Source: an uncultured Oscillospiraceae bacterium (GTDB taxonomy: Bacteria > Bacillota > Clostridia > Oscillospirales > Ruminococcaceae). Taken from it: 64,000 nt of DNA. The DNA is taken from NCBI GenBank assembly GCA_910577565.1, contig CAJTNJ010000001.1, positions 124,001 through 188,000 on the forward strand. The letters run 5' to 3'. Both the position numbers and the translations under genes were made by a program. The notes beneath the pieces are model-generated. The model was given only the letters and a program-made list of their open reading frames with translations. It had not been told where the DNA came from and ran no database searches. Positions 62,586 to 64,000 of the stretch are shown piece by piece. Position 1 is the stretch's first letter; every line of letters begins with the position of its first letter.

Positions 62586-64000
62586 ATGGCAATTATAAAA
62601 ATGAAACCATTTATGCTAATTGGTTTATTAAAAGATAGAAAAACTATATTGGAAACTCTGCAAAAACTTGAGTGCGTGCAAGTTTCCAAAACTGAAAATA
62701 TGCCTAAAGTGCAGCCATACAAGCAAATATCACAAATGGATTCTATGATAGCCGACACCGATGCTGCTATTTATGCCATAGAACGTTACGATGTAAGCAA
62801 AAAAGCTATCTTTGCTTCAAAACGATTGGAAAACAAAAGCAAACTCCAAAGCGATTTTATAAAAAATAATAATGCATATAAAACATCTAGATTAATATTA
62901 AATATAATGCACCAAATAAATAACCACAAAAACAGAATAAGCAAATTAGAAACCGAGTCTAAATTGCTTTATTATTATTTAGATCTAGATTTGCCACCAA
63001 ATATTAAAGATACTGTTTACACAAACATTTTAATTGGAAATATACCCGGCTTTTGGGACACAGATAGCATAACACAAAAAATAGGAAAAGATGTGCACAT
63101 TGAAATTATAAATGCAAATAAAATCCAAACTTCTGCGTTTTTTATAATACCAAAATGTATTTATGATAACACAAAAAAAACACTTTTAGATATGGGGTTT
63201 TCATACTCGCCCTTCACATTTACCGAACAAACTCCAAAAGAAAAATTACAAGAATATAAAAACAAAATACAAAAATCTTATGATAAAATTGCTATCTATG
63301 AGCAAAAGATAAAAAATTTAGCATCTCACAAATATAACATCCAACTTTTTTCAGACCAACTAAGATTAAGAAAAGAAAAATATGAAACAATATGCAAACT
63401 TGGACTTACCGAACATACATTCATTTTACAAGGATTTTTAAATCCAACGTTTGAAACAAAGCTTAAAAAACAATTGAAACCCTTTGATTTATATATCGAA
63501 AGCTCCGATGCTTGTGAAAATTCCCCTGTTGCTTTTTCCAACGGTTTTTTTTCCTCACCTGTTGAATCAATCACTGAAACATATTCAATGCCTTCAAGCG
63601 AAGACATTGACCCAAACCCTATCATGTCATTTTTTTATTATTTATTCTTTGGCATGATGTTCTCAGATGCGGGATATGGCCTTTTAATGGTTTTAGTTTG
63701 CGGTTGGCTCGCTTTCATTAAAAAATGGGAACCCAAAAAGAAAAAAACATTTAGGATGTTCTTTTTTTGTGGCATCTCAACAATGTTTTGGGGCTTTATG
63801 TATGGCAGCTTCTTTGGAAACGCTATTGACACTATCGCAAAAACCTTCTTTAACATTAATTTCTCACTCGCACCCATTTGGATAAATACTGTCTCGGAAC
63901 CACTTACATTGCTCATTTTCAGTATATCTTTGGGGTTAATGCAAATCATTATTGGCCTTTGCTTGAAACTTTATAGTTTGCTAAAACACGGCAAAATCAT
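62586..64000 (+). CDS. ntpI: V-type ATP synthase subunit I (partial, runs off the right edge)
   Basis: Large membrane stator subunit (a/I) that carries ions past the c/K ring. An open frame from the ATG at 62586 behind AAAGGA continues to the end of the window with 471 complete codons and no stop, so the C-terminal third is missing. The first ~340 residues form the cytoplasmic two-lobed domain (start AIIKMKPFMLIGLLKDRK); membrane helices begin with FFYYLFFGMMFSDAGYGLLM, a family hallmark, then KTFRMFFFCGISTMFWGFMYGSFFG. The catalytic subunits should follow outside the window. Confidence 0.93.
   Translation, partial: MAIIKMKPFMLIGLLKDRKTILETLQKLECVQVSKTENMPKVQPYKQISQMDSMIADTDAAIYAIERYDVSKKAIFASKRLENKSKLQSDFIKNNNAYKTSRLILNIMHQINNHKNRISKLETESKLLYYYLDLDLPPNIKDTVYTNILIGNIPGFWDTDSITQKIGKDVHIEIINANKIQTSAFFIIPKCIYDNTKKTLLDMGFSYSPFTFTEQTPKEKLQEYKNKIQKSYDKIAIYEQKIKNLASHKYNIQLFSDQLRLRKEKYETICKLGLTEHTFILQGFLNPTFETKLKKQLKPFDLYIESSDACENSPVAFSNGFFSSPVESITETYSMPSSEDIDPNPIMSFFYYLFFGMMFSDAGYGLLMVLVCGWLAFIKKWEPKKKKTFRMFFFCGISTMFWGFMYGSFFGNAIDTIAKTFFNINFSLAPIWINTVSEPLTLLIFSISLGLMQIIIGLCLKLYSLLKHGKI

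Overview
The window is a strongly AT-rich bacterial chromosome segment with the gene content and Shine-Dalgarno sites of a low-GC Firmicute, most likely an anaerobic Clostridia member related to Oscillospiraceae/Ruminococcaceae. Supporting signs are the nusB-xseAB-ispA-dxs-tlyA-argR-recN cluster, an Fe-S type PurF, a short HisG with HisZ, a V-type ATPase operon, tandem M42 peptidases, and purH replaced by two separate genes. Species cannot be assigned from the sequence alone. I see no tRNA, rRNA or CRISPR.

Layout. 1-640: two decayed IS1-type transposase pieces meeting head to head at a perfect 30-bp inverted repeat. 0.65-5.7 kb (+): murD, two M42 aminopeptidases, a methionine gamma-lyase family enzyme. 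6.0-12 kb (mostly -): two small membrane proteins, an Rrf2 regulator, rpoD, dnaG, dgt, yigZ. 12.4-16.7 kb (-): the divisome set ftsE-ftsX-M23 hydrolase and a PucR/CdaR-type regulator with a structured leader, then an internally deleted IS1-type element. 17-22 kb (+): pcrA, clpB. 22.4-32.6 kb (-): one long cluster transcribed from nusB to recN. 33.3-37 kb (-): ogt, queA-tgt, and a pair of unrecognised small ORFs. 37-40 kb (+): asd-dapA-dapB (lysine/diaminopimelate), then a sugar-phosphate transferase and a WYL regulator. 42.8-51.8 kb (+): a complete histidine pathway hisZGDCBHAFIE plus a PHP-type histidinol phosphatase, with a third IS1-type remnant between hisH and hisA. 51.9-60 kb (+): purE-C-F-M-N-purO-AICAR transformylase-purD behind a promoter, structured leader and terminator. 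60.7-62 kb (-): HtrA protease. 62.2-64 kb (+): start of a V-type ATPase operon, cut by the window edge.

How the genes work together. Most of the window is biosynthesis and housekeeping: wall precursor synthesis (murD, asd/dap), isoprenoids (dxs, ispA), purines and histidine (the two pathways meet at AICAR, a HisH/HisF by-product that the transformylase consumes), replication and repair (dnaG, pcrA, recN, xseAB, ogt), tRNA queuosine, and protein quality control (clpB, htrA).

I found no large unknown system. The signals most worth a second look are the fold-back of two IS fragments and its two sister remnants, the pur leader with a small ORF running into a terminator, the pucR leader with two mutually exclusive hairpins, repeats over the ogt and htrA promoters, the archaeal-type IMP cyclohydrolase, and the overlapping small ORFs upstream of queA. 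Many start codons were moved from the longest ORF to the codon that sits behind a Shine-Dalgarno sequence; this is stated gene by gene.
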